From DHVE2 group archaeon (GTDB lineage: Archaea > Thermoplasmatota > Thermoplasmata > Thermoplasmatales > Aciduliprofundaceae), in the NCBI GenBank assembly GCA_027014065.1, contig JALWEL010000003.1, positions 1 through 5,955 of the forward strand: DNA of 5,955 nucleotides. Direction: 5' to 3'. Below, piece after piece: positions 1 through 5,955 of the stretch. Position numbers and translations under genes: made by a program. The notes under the pieces are model-generated. The model ran no database searches. It was not told the origin of the DNA and saw nothing but the letters and a program-made list of their open reading frames with translations. Positions within the stretch are counted from its first letter, which is position 1; every line of letters begins with the position of its first letter.

Positions 1-591
1 AGCGTTAAGATAGGAGATGTTGGATCATTCGAGCCGCGCTATATGGAATTGGGGGACAAGATAGTTGCAAATTCCTTAGATGACAGGGTGGGAGTTTACA
101 TCCTTCTCAAAATTATGGAGAAGGTGGAGAGCGATGCCACACTTTATTTCGTGGCCACCGTTCAGGAGGAAATCGGATTAAAGGGTGCAAGAACTTCTTC
201 CTTCGGAATCGCCCCGGATATTGGAATAGCGGCGGACGTGACCCATGCCACCATGCCCGGAGTTTCATGTGAGGAGGTTCCAATAAAAATCGGAGAGGGC
301 CCGGTGCTCGGAGTGGGGGCTACGGCAAATCCAAAAGTTTATCGGCATATACTGGAAGTGGCCAAAAAGAAGAAAATCCCGCTTCAAATCGAGGCAAATC
401 CCTCATGGTCAGGTACTGACGCGGACATAATTCAATTGGCCCGGGACGGCGTGGCCACGGCGGTAATATCCATTCCAGAGAGGTACATGCACTCCCCCGT
501 TGAGCTCATTTCAAAGAAGGATGTGAACAACACAATAAAATTGATAAAAGAGGCGCTGAAAAATATAGGAAAAGTGAGTTTGGAGTGGTGA
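1..591 (+). CDS. M42-family metallo-aminopeptidase (TET-like / glutamyl aminopeptidase-like), 5'-truncated by window edge
   Basis: The frame is open from base 1 to a TGA at 589-591 and gives 196 residues, whereas M42 enzymes usually have about 340-360, so roughly the first 150 are outside the window. The ATG at 43 is internal: the 14 codons before it read as protein of the same family. Visible M42 landmarks, numbered in this fragment, are NSLDDRVG (Asp27, probable bridging metal ligand), VQEEIG (Glu56 general base, Glu57 metal ligand), AADVTHA (Asp79 metal ligand) and ERYMHSPVE (His164 metal ligand). Only the N-terminal metal-binding histidine is not covered. Known members are cytosolic, di-metal, often dodecameric aminopeptidases that trim peptides released by the proteasome or other proteases; some relatives are annotated endoglucanase or deblocking aminopeptidase. 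Exact substrate preference cannot be read here. It converges on thrS with a 3-nt gap. No frameshift or missing ligand is seen in the visible part. Confidence 0.93.
   Translation, partial: SVKIGDVGSFEPRYMELGDKIVANSLDDRVGVYILLKIMEKVESDATLYFVATVQEEIGLKGARTSSFGIAPDIGIAADVTHATMPGVSCEEVPIKIGEGPVLGVGATANPKVYRHILEVAKKKKIPLQIEANPSWSGTDADIIQLARDGVATAVISIPERYMHSPVELISKKDVNNTIKLIKEALKNIGKVSLEW
559..573 (-). terminator. Possible T-tract terminator for thrS
   Basis: Read on the minus strand, TTTTCCTATATTTTT lies about 20-35 nt beyond the thrS stop, inside the 3' end of the peptidase gene. It is the first T-rich tract after the gene. No strong hairpin precedes it, and it encodes lysine-rich codons on the other strand, so the assignment is tentative. 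Confidence 0.3.
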
Positions 592-594
592 AAC

Positions 595-2430
595 TCAGCG
601 GAACTTCGGTCTCATGCTCAGGTACTTGGGCAGTGGGAGTTTCCTGAATGGCTTATCCTTCGTTTTTTCTTTTATTATCTTCGCGAGATCTTCAACAAGC
701 ATTGTTTTCACATCGCCACCCCTTATTCTCACCGTTATGTTTCCCTCTTTCACTTCTCTCTCTCCTACCACCACTATGTACGGAATCCACTCCCTCTCCG
801 CTTCCCTTATCTTGCGGGAAACGGTCATATCCCTGTCGTCCAAATCGACCCTTATCTTCTCATCTTCGAGGCTTGTCATTATTTTGTCTCCGTATTCTTT
901 GAACTCGTCTTTCACGGGAATTATGCGCACCTGCACCGGAGAGAGCCACACTGGGAACATGGGTTTGATTCCCTTCTTCGAGTCCATGCTTGCCTTCTCC
1001 AACATCGCGTACATGACGCGCTCCACGGCGCCGCTGGGCGAACAATGCAGAATGTACGGGTATTTCTTATCGCCTTTCTCGTCGTAGTAGGTTATCCCGT
1101 AACGCTCGGCGTTCTCCACGTCAATTTGCACGGTGCTCAGCGCGGCAGCCTTGTTCATTGCGTCTACGAAGTTGAACTCGAACTTGAGAACAAAGTAGAA
1201 AAAGCGCTCGTCCCACATCTGAATCAGAACAGGCCTGTTAACCAGTTCAACCAGTGACCTTATGAACTCTTTGTTCTCTTCGTAGAACTTGCGTGTGAAC
1301 CTGATTGCCACCTCATAGTCTCCTAAGTTCAACCCGAAATCCTTCAGAACCTGTATTGCCATCTCGTACTGCCTCTTGAAATCCGCCTTGGCTTGCTCCA
1401 TATCCGCTGCGAAGGTGTGCATGTCGGGCATGGTGAACGCGCGCAATCTTCTCAATCCCACGAGCTCTCCTTTCTGCTCTCTTCTGAACGCGTATTTTGC
1501 CAGTTCGTAAACCCTGATGGGTAATTGCCTGTAGGACACGGTTGCGTCATGCATTAGCAGGAACTGCCCGAAACACGCGGCAAATCTCAAAAAGTACTTG
1601 TCCTTGCCGCTGAGAACCTGATACTGCCTAGCCGGAAATCGGTTTAGATATGATTTCAGAGAAGGATGGTTGAAATCGTACATTATCGGGGTTTCCACCT
1701 CCATGGCTCCGAAGTCTAAAACTCGAGACTCCACGTAATCTTCTATGAGTGATTTTATTAATTTGCCTTTGGGGTAGTAGCGCATGTTTCCCGAGTCGCT
1801 GCCGGGCTCGTAGTCCGCAAGCTCCAATTTCTGCATCAATTCCACGTGGGGCGGAATCTGCTTCACGGCCCTCGTGCCCGAGATTTCGTAATCTACGAAT
1901 TTTTTGAGGTTTGGATAATCTTTATAATCGAATTCATCCACGCTTTTAAATTCACCATCGGGGGTCATTATGTACCAGTAGGTGGTTCTTTTCTCCGCTT
2001 TCAGCGCCTCGCTTTCCTCCTCTTTTTCTCCCCTTATCTCCTTGCTGAGCTCGCTGAGCGGGTGGCCCTTGCACGAAATCACGAAACTCTTGTACCAGCC
2101 GAATGGGGCGCGATGCACCTCGTAATTCTCGCGGAGCTCTTTTTCCAGTTCTTTAAGAACCTTCATTGCCTCGTCTGGACTCGCTAATTTATTGCTGAGA
2201 TGAGCGTAGGGATAAAGCACGATGGTTTTAACGTTCAATTTTTCCGCCACGTCCTCAATTTCCCCAACTACCCTACCTATGATATTCGAGTCCCCCTCTT
2301 CCACGGAGATGAACGAAACGAGGCATTCCTCGACTCGCTCTCTTTTTTCCTCGATTTCCTCGGCGTTTTTAATCGCTCTCTCCTTCGCTTCGTACTCTAT
2401 GTAGTCCGAATGTATGAAAAGTATTCGCAT
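595..2430 (-). CDS. thrS: Threonyl-tRNA synthetase, archaeal type with N-terminal editing domain
   Basis: Class II aminoacyl-tRNA synthetase that charges tRNA-Thr in the cytoplasm; 611 residues, a usual archaeal length. Residues 1 to about 140 are the archaeal D-aminoacyl-tRNA deacylase-like editing domain, which in characterised relatives removes mischarged serine; it opens [14 protein letters not shown] and holds the [10 protein letters not shown] motif (Lys114). The catalytic core follows: motif 2 with FRRE (315-318), motif 3 around [13 protein letters not shown] (465-477, Arg471), and the zinc-site residues Cys286, His338 and His462. The C-terminal anticodon-binding domain starts near residue 490 and includes [17 protein letters not shown]. 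The start at 2430 is chosen because archaeal ThrRS proteins begin with this [14 protein letters not shown] sequence and a TATA box lies 22-28 nt upstream; the frame stays open 43 codons further, into the ATPase gene, but those residues do not look like ThrRS. No Shine-Dalgarno is seen. The stop is TGA (complement of 595-597). It lies downstream of the ATPase gene on the same strand. Confidence 0.97.
   Translation of the reverse strand: MRILFIHSDYIEYEAKERAIKNAEEIEEKRERVEECLVSFISVEEGDSNIIGRVVGEIEDVAEKLNVKTIVLYPYAHLSNKLASPDEAMKVLKELEKELRENYEVHRAPFGWYKSFVISCKGHPLSELSKEIRGEKEEESEALKAEKRTTYWYIMTPDGEFKSVDEFDYKDYPNLKKFVDYEISGTRAVKQIPPHVELMQKLELADYEPGSDSGNMRYYPKGKLIKSLIEDYVESRVLDFGAMEVETPIMYDFNHPSLKSYLNRFPARQYQVLSGKDKYFLRFAACFGQFLLMHDATVSYRQLPIRVYELAKYAFRREQKGELVGLRRLRAFTMPDMHTFAADMEQAKADFKRQYEMAIQVLKDFGLNLGDYEVAIRFTRKFYEENKEFIRSLVELVNRPVLIQMWDERFFYFVLKFEFNFVDAMNKAAALSTVQIDVENAERYGITYYDEKGDKKYPYILHCSPSGAVERVMYAMLEKASMDSKKGIKPMFPVWLSPVQVRIIPVKDEFKEYGDKIMTSLEDEKIRVDLDDRDMTVSRKIREAEREWIPYIVVVGEREVKEGNITVRIRGGDVKTMLVEDLAKIIKEKTKDKPFRKLPLPKYLSMRPKFR
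663..681 (+). terminator. Possible T-tract terminator for the peptidase gene
   Basis: T6-C-T4 followed by ATTATCTT lies about 70 nt past the peptidase stop, inside the 3' end of thrS on the other strand. Archaeal RNA polymerase commonly terminates at U-rich tracts without a strong hairpin, and this is the first clear one downstream. The tract also encodes lysine-rich thrS codons, so it could be incidental. Confidence 0.3.
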
Positions 2431-2451
2431 GCTGGGGAATTTTGCACATGG

Positions 2452-2458
2452 TATAAAA
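2452..2458 (-). promoter_or_regulatory. TATA box for thrS (leaderless promoter)
   Basis: On the minus strand this reads TTTTATA at -28 to -22 from the thrS ATG, preceded by the purine-rich GAGAAAACAA as a plausible TFB-responsive element. That spacing puts transcription initiation at or near the A of the ATG, and the intervening bases have no Shine-Dalgarno, so a leaderless mRNA is inferred. The box lies in the 41-nt gap after the ATPase stop, so thrS can be transcribed without its upstream neighbour. Confidence 0.65.
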
Positions 2459-2471
2459 TTGTTTTCTCCGA

Positions 2472-3773
2472 TTAAGATGATAGGCGCAACAGCCATCTCC
2501 AGAGCGGAACGTATTTTATTTTCTTCCCATCCACATTTTCCTCTCCTTCGTAGTCCCACGTGATTATCTTAAGCTCTTTGCATTTCAGCTCTTTGGACGC
2601 ATGAATGAGGCCTTTTATCTCTCTCTTTTTCGTTTCGACTTCCGTGGGGTCGTAGCATACCTGAATGAGTTCTTTGACCCTCTGCCCTTCGGACACAACA
2701 AAATCTACCTCTCTGTTTTCCCCTAAGTAATAAGAGATCTCGTAAGTGGGATGGCTGTAATATTTTCTACGCATAAGCTCCACAGCCACTAAGTTCTCCA
2801 TTCTTCTTCCCACATCTTTAAGTCCGTATACGGTCGGGAAGCCGTTGTCTACCACGTACAATTTGGGCATACTCCTCATTCTTTCCATTTCGCTGTAACT
2901 GAATTTTCTCACAGGTATGATAAACCCGATGTCTTCCAGATACGAGAAATACTCGTAAATCTTGTTCTTGCTCAGTTCTCTCCCCGATGCGAGAACACCG
3001 GTGTACAATTTCCTCACGGACATGCGATTTCCGAAGTTTTTCACCGTCACCCTTATGAGCTCTTTCATCACCCCGATTTTCTTTATTTCGTAGCGCTCCA
3101 CTATGTCTTTGTATATCATCATATCCAAATATTCCTGGAGTGTTCTTATCTTCAGCAATTCTTCATAATCCACGATCTCGGGAAATCCGCCGAAATGCAC
3201 ATACTCATCCAAATATTTCCTTATCAAACCGCGGTCATCTTCTGTCAACGGCGCTCTGATTTCAAGCTCTTTGAATCTAAGATACTCTTTGAAAGATAGG
3301 GGAAACAGACGATAAGTTAAATTCCTCCCCCGGAGCGCTGTGGCAATCTCCCCGCTCAAAAGCTTGGAGGAGGAGCCGGTTATGAAAATCCTTGCGTTTT
3401 TTCTTTCCAATAGCCTCCTCACAAATTTCTCCCACCCATTCACGTTTTGAATTTCGTCCAGAAATAGATACATGGTCTTTGCATCCGGATTGTATTTTTT
3501 GTAGAGTTCCACAATCCGCGATAGATCCTGAGAATTTAATCCCGTTAATCTCTCATCTTCGAAGTTTATGTAGAACAACTGCTCGATGTTTATTGTGCTG
3601 GTTAATTCTCTCATCGCCTGATACATCAGGTAAGTTTTCCCTGTCCTTCTAAGGCCGGTGATCACTATTGCCTTGTTCAAATTCAAAGGCAGCTCCAAAC
3701 TTCTCTCTTTCAATTTCGGAATACCAAACCTGTGGAACTCGGTTATGACTTCTTCGAGACGCATTTCTATCAT
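2472..3773 (-). CDS. AAA ATPase of the AAA_14/DUF4143 family, function unknown
   Basis: A complete 433-residue protein, typical length for the family. The N-terminal P-loop domain has Walker A GLRRTGKT (40-47, Lys46), Walker B YLFLDEIQ (102-109, Asp106-Glu107), a sensor-like ITGSSSKLL (131-139) and ALRGR (146-150). The segment [10 protein letters not shown] (191-200) and the following helical region lead into the DUF4143 part. A C-terminal PD-(D/E)XK-like fold is suggested by EVDFVV (355-360) and LIQVCYD (369-375), then IITWDYEG (403-410); the usual Lys of E-x-K is Cys373 and the Glu is Gln371. These ATPases are abundant and multicopy in archaea and some bacteria; no reaction is established to my knowledge, and defence, DNA-handling or regulatory roles are guesses. 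The first ATG is preferred because a TATA box sits 23-30 nt upstream; Met4 is a less likely start. A sampled line is about 40% GC against about 50% in thrS, which may fit an accessory origin. The stop is TAA; thrS follows after 41 nt and polB diverges. Confidence 0.9.
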   Translation of the reverse strand: MIEMRLEEVITEFHRFGIPKLKERSLELPLNLNKAIVITGLRRTGKTYLMYQAMRELTSTINIEQLFYINFEDERLTGLNSQDLSRIVELYKKYNPDAKTMYLFLDEIQNVNGWEKFVRRLLERKNARIFITGSSSKLLSGEIATALRGRNLTYRLFPLSFKEYLRFKELEIRAPLTEDDRGLIRKYLDEYVHFGGFPEIVDYEELLKIRTLQEYLDMMIYKDIVERYEIKKIGVMKELIRVTVKNFGNRMSVRKLYTGVLASGRELSKNKIYEYFSYLEDIGFIIPVRKFSYSEMERMRSMPKLYVVDNGFPTVYGLKDVGRRMENLVAVELMRRKYYSHPTYEISYYLGENREVDFVVSEGQRVKELIQVCYDPTEVETKKREIKGLIHASKELKCKELKIITWDYEGEENVDGKKIKYVPLWRWLLRLSS

Positions 3774-3788
3774 TTTGTATTATATCAC

Positions 3789-3815
3789 TAAGACATATTT
3801 AAATTTTTTGTCTTA
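3789..3815. repeat. 7-bp perfect inverted repeat bracketing the ATPase TATA box
   Basis: The arms are TAAGACA (3789-3795) and TGTCTTA (3809-3815), separated by a 13-nt AT-only spacer that contains the TATA box. The arms lie at about -22 to -16 and -42 to -36 from the ATPase ATG. The pairing stops cleanly on both sides. The position suits a dimeric repressor that would block TBP/TFB binding, but no regulator is identified, and chance occurrence in AT-rich DNA is possible. Confidence 0.5.
3796..3803 (-). promoter_or_regulatory. TATA box for the ATPase gene (leaderless promoter)
   Basis: On the minus strand this reads TTTAAATA at -30 to -23 from the ATPase ATG, with an A-rich stretch upstream that could serve as the TFB-responsive element. 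No Shine-Dalgarno lies before the ATG, so a leaderless transcript starting at or close to 3773 is inferred. The surrounding DNA is very AT-rich, so other placements are possible. Confidence 0.55.
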
Positions 3816-3874
3816 TTTTAATGCGAAAAATTTAAGAGATTTGAAAAAGCCCAAAAAGAAGGATTTGTAGCCCT

Positions 3875-3899
3875 ATGAAACCCGAAGGGATGGAAACCC
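3875..3899 (+). repeat. Imperfect direct repeat upstream of the polymerase TATA box
   Basis: ATGAAACCC (3875-3883) recurs as ATGGAAACCC (3890-3899), about 15 nt apart, and the second copy abuts the TATA box. Between them GAAGGG allows two alternative short hairpins (CCC-GAA-GGG at 3881-3889, or AAGGG/CCCTT at 3885-3889 and 3897-3901). With a leaderless start these would be DNA sites and not transcribed structures. Two copies are weak evidence for a regulator site. Confidence 0.3.
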
Positions 3900-3906
3900 T
3901 TATAAA
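3900..3906 (+). promoter_or_regulatory. TATA box for the DNA polymerase gene (leaderless promoter)
   Basis: TTATAAA lies at -29 to -23 from the ATG at 3929, with GGAAACCC immediately upstream as a possible TFB-responsive element. The distance predicts initiation at or near the start codon, and no Shine-Dalgarno precedes the ATG. A second AT-rich stretch, AAATATAAAA at 3915-3924, is too close to the ATG to be the TATA box for a transcript that includes it. Confidence 0.65.
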
Positions 3907-3928
3907 CAATCCCGAAATATAAAAAGCG

Positions 3929-5955
3929 ATGGAAGAGGAAGTTCGGCTCATAAGCGCATCGTATTCGAGGGAGGAGGACGGGGTGGTGGTTGAGCTCTAC
4001 GGAAAGACCAAGGAGGGAAAATCCATCGTTGGTCGGTATCACGGCTTCTTACCTTATTTCTACTTAGTGGAGCCTCCAGCGGTACTTCTGGAAAAATTGA
4101 GCGAGGACGAGGAGATAAAAAATATGGAAGACGTGGAGCTTTGGTATCGCGGCGAGATGAGGAAATGCGTCAAAGTCACACTCTCTTCCCCGTGGAAAAC
4201 CCCAAATTACAGGAGATTCGCCTCGGAATTTTGCGAAGTTCTGGCCGCGGACATACCATTTCATCAGAGGTTCATTTACGATTTTGATTTAGGTTCGTGT
4301 GTGAGGTTTGTGGGGGATTACAAGCCCAACGATAAGTACACCGCGGAGATAGTCATGGAGTTGGAAAGCGTGGAGAACATCGAAGATTTCAAGCCCGAAT
4401 TGAAAATTCTTAGCTTTGACATCGAGAATTCCATGAAGGATGGGACCATTTTCACAATTGGCTACGCAATATGGGAGAACGGGGAGATAAAGGAGGGGCA
4501 TGTGGAAGGCGATGAGAAAGAAATTCTCGAAAATTTCGTTAGAGTGATACGGAAAGAGGACCCGGATGTGATCACCGGCTATAATATCGACGGCTATGAT
4601 TTGGAGGTTATAACGGATCGAGCTAAAAAATTGGGGGTGGAGTTGAACATAGGGAGGGACGGGAGCAAGCCCCAGCGCATCGGCGGGCAGTTCTGGCGCG
4701 TTCATGGAAGAGTTATAGAGGATGCATGGTGGGCCGTGAAGAAGGAATTGAGGCTTAAACAAGAGTCTCTCGAGGCCGTTTCCCAAGAGCTTTTGGGCGA
4801 GGGAAAGATGGACGTTGACCGGGTGAACATCGACGAAGAATGGGAAAAAGATAAAGAGAAGGTGATAAAGTACTGCGTGAAGGATGCCGAGTTGGCTTTG
4901 AGAATTCTCCTGAAAATAGGAATAATCGGAAAGTACATGGATCTCGCTACAGTTACCAAATTCCCTTTAGACGACGTTATGCACTCGGGAACATCCACGT
5001 GGGTTGATTCACTTCTGATAAGAGAAGCAGACCGGAGAAAAATAGGCGTGCCGCTGCAGGGGCAGGAGAGGAAGAGAGGGAAAATTGAAGGGGGCTACGT
5101 GCATTCTCTGGAGCCGGGGCTCTATCACTGGATTTGCGTTTTAGACTTCAAAAGCATGTATCCCAGCATCATAATCAAGTACAACATCTGCTTCACTACC
5201 CTGAGCGAAGAAGGAGACATCGTGAGTCCCACTGGAGCCAAATTTCTGAGCAAAGAGAAGAGAGAGGGGATCATACCGAAGATTCTGAAAGATTTGATGG
5301 CTAAGAGGGACGAGCTCAAGAGGAAGATGAAGGAAGCGGCCACGGAAGAAGAGAGAAATTACTACGATGGATTGCAAAAGGCGGTTAAAATACTCATGAA
5401 CACGTTCTACGGAGTTTTAGCCTCCTCTTTTTATCGATTCACGGACCCGAGAATAGGGGCTAGCATCACCGCGTTCGCGAGGGAGACAATAAAGAAAATA
5501 ATTGGAAATTTAGAATCCCGCGGATTGAAAGTCGTTTACGGGGACACGGACTCCATATTCTTCGAGTCTCCGCATCAAAATCTGGATGGCTCGGTGAAAT
5601 TTGGAACGGAGATTGCGAAGGAGATATCGGAGAAGGAAGAATTGATTTTAGAGTTCGAGAAGATTTTAGAGCCGTTTTTCTCGCACGGTGCAAAGAAGAG
5701 ATATGTAGGGCGGATAGTATGGCCCGAGGACAAGAGGGGAGAGATGATTGTCCGGGGCTACGAAATCAGGAGAACCGATTCCTTCGACCTGCAGAGCGAA
5801 GCGCAAAAGATGGTGTTCGAGAAGATTTTGGACGGGGACGTGGAAGGCGCAATTTCCCTCGCGAAAGAAATCGTGAGCAAGGTTCGACGCGGAGAAGTGG
5901 AGATAGAAAAATTAGTAATATCGCGCACCGTGAGAGATTTCAAAAGGTACAAGAA
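3929..5955 (+). CDS. polB: Family B DNA-directed DNA polymerase with 3'-5' exonuclease, 3'-truncated by window edge
   Basis: The frame is open from ATG 3929 to the window end (675 codons plus 2 nt). Archaeal relatives have about 775-850 residues, so roughly the last 100-170 (thumb, PCNA-binding tail) are missing. The start is fixed by an in-frame TAA at 3920-3922. Domains: N-terminal domain to about residue 130 with FLPYFYL (40-46) and ADIPFHQRF (107-115), which match the uracil-sensing region of archaeal PolB; exonuclease with Exo I FDIEN (Asp164, Glu166), Exo II YNIDGYD (Asn219, Asp224) and Exo III YCVKD (Tyr315, Asp319); linker motif EGGYV (387-391); palm motif A LDFKSMYPSI (Asp406), motif B KILMNTFYG (Lys487, Asn491), motif C YGDTDS (Asp539, Asp541) and KKRY (589-592). 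All catalytic acidic residues are present, so polymerase and proofreading activity are expected. It replicates or repairs DNA, in archaea normally with PCNA. Unusual residues are Met410, Thr492 and Tyr223. Whether it is the main replicase or a second PolB paralogue cannot be decided here. Confidence 0.96.
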   Translation, partial: MEEEVRLISASYSREEDGVVVELYGKTKEGKSIVGRYHGFLPYFYLVEPPAVLLEKLSEDEEIKNMEDVELWYRGEMRKCVKVTLSSPWKTPNYRRFASEFCEVLAADIPFHQRFIYDFDLGSCVRFVGDYKPNDKYTAEIVMELESVENIEDFKPELKILSFDIENSMKDGTIFTIGYAIWENGEIKEGHVEGDEKEILENFVRVIRKEDPDVITGYNIDGYDLEVITDRAKKLGVELNIGRDGSKPQRIGGQFWRVHGRVIEDAWWAVKKELRLKQESLEAVSQELLGEGKMDVDRVNIDEEWEKDKEKVIKYCVKDAELALRILLKIGIIGKYMDLATVTKFPLDDVMHSGTSTWVDSLLIREADRRKIGVPLQGQERKRGKIEGGYVHSLEPGLYHWICVLDFKSMYPSIIIKYNICFTTLSEEGDIVSPTGAKFLSKEKREGIIPKILKDLMAKRDELKRKMKEAATEEERNYYDGLQKAVKILMNTFYGVLASSFYRFTDPRIGASITAFARETIKKIIGNLESRGLKVVYGDTDSIFFESPHQNLDGSVKFGTEIAKEISEKEELILEFEKILEPFFSHGAKKRYVGRIVWPEDKRGEMIVRGYEIRRTDSFDLQSEAQKMVFEKILDGDVEGAISLAKEIVSKVRRGEVEIEKLVISRTVRDFKRYK

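Larger units (their letters stand above)
3774..3928. other. Divergent intergenic region between ATPase and DNA polymerase genes
   Basis: This 155-nt AT-rich spacer separates the two divergent start codons. It holds one TATA box for each direction, an inverted repeat around the ATPase TATA box, and an imperfect direct repeat just upstream of the polymerase TATA box. I see no tRNA-like fold, no C/D-box signature (no TGATGA) and no substantial reading frame; the longest plus-strand one starting with ATG is 15 codons and is in frame with, but stopped just before, the polymerase. Confidence 0.8.

Noticed and set aside
43..591. Treating the ATG at 43 as the peptidase start
   Set aside because: The frame is open from base 1 and the preceding codons fit the protein. 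M42 enzymes need an upstream domain region with a metal-binding histidine, so the gene is truncated by the window.
614..1087. 157-codon open frame on the plus strand opposite thrS
   Set aside because: It is antisense to the strongly supported C-terminal domains of ThrRS. Its Ser/Phe/Leu-rich product has no recognisable motif and looks like a shadow of Lys/Glu-rich coding sequence.
3884..3897. GAAGGGATGGAAAC, reminiscent of the GAAAC end of some archaeal CRISPR repeats
   Set aside because: There is only one short imperfect recurrence, and no regular repeat-spacer array.
3875..3922. 15-codon mini reading frame ending 6 nt before the polB ATG, in the same frame
   Set aside because: The polB TATA box lies inside it, so the likely mRNA does not include its start. 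There is no Shine-Dalgarno or suitably placed TATA box for it. Its TAA mainly serves to show that polB cannot start earlier.
3818..4042. 74-codon minus-strand frame covering the intergenic region and the polB start
   Set aside because: It overlaps the polB promoter and N-terminus in antisense, has no recognisable motif, and its start lies within coding sequence.
4289..4786. 165-codon open frame on the minus strand opposite polB
   Set aside because: It lies antisense to the PolB exonuclease domain, whose motifs are intact, and its product has no recognisable domain or promoter.

Overview
The window reads as ordinary archaeal chromosome, probably from a thermophilic euryarchaeon. Three things point there: a threonyl-tRNA synthetase (ThrRS) with the archaea-specific N-terminal editing domain, a uracil-pocket-type family B DNA polymerase, and TATA boxes about 22-30 nt upstream of start codons that lack Shine-Dalgarno sequences (leaderless transcripts). 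Frequent AGA/AGG and ATA codons and Lys/Glu-rich proteins fit a thermophile. A Thermoplasmatota or Aciduliprofundum-like (DHVE2) source is my best guess, but it rests on general impression and is weak.

Layout. (1) Positions 1-591, plus strand: the C-terminal part of an M42-family metallo-aminopeptidase whose 5' end lies outside the window. (2) 595-2430, minus strand: archaeal threonyl-tRNA synthetase, tail to tail with the peptidase across a 3-nt gap. (3) 2472-3773, minus strand: a DUF4143-type AAA ATPase upstream of thrS, separated from it by 41 nt that hold a separate TATA box for thrS. (4) 3774-3928: a 155-nt divergent intergenic region with back-to-back TATA boxes, one for the ATPase (minus) and one for the polymerase (plus). 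(5) 3929 to the window end, plus strand: a family B DNA polymerase cut off by the window edge after 675 codons, probably lacking only its thumb and C-terminus.

The genes do not form an obvious pathway. Peptide breakdown, aminoacylation and DNA replication or repair sit side by side with an accessory ATPase of unknown role. I found no RNA gene, CRISPR array, insertion sequence or clear mobile element, and no convincing new system. The signals most worth a second look are a perfect 7-bp inverted repeat that brackets the ATPase TATA box (a possible operator), unusual motif residues in the polymerase, and a degenerate nuclease-like motif in the ATPase.
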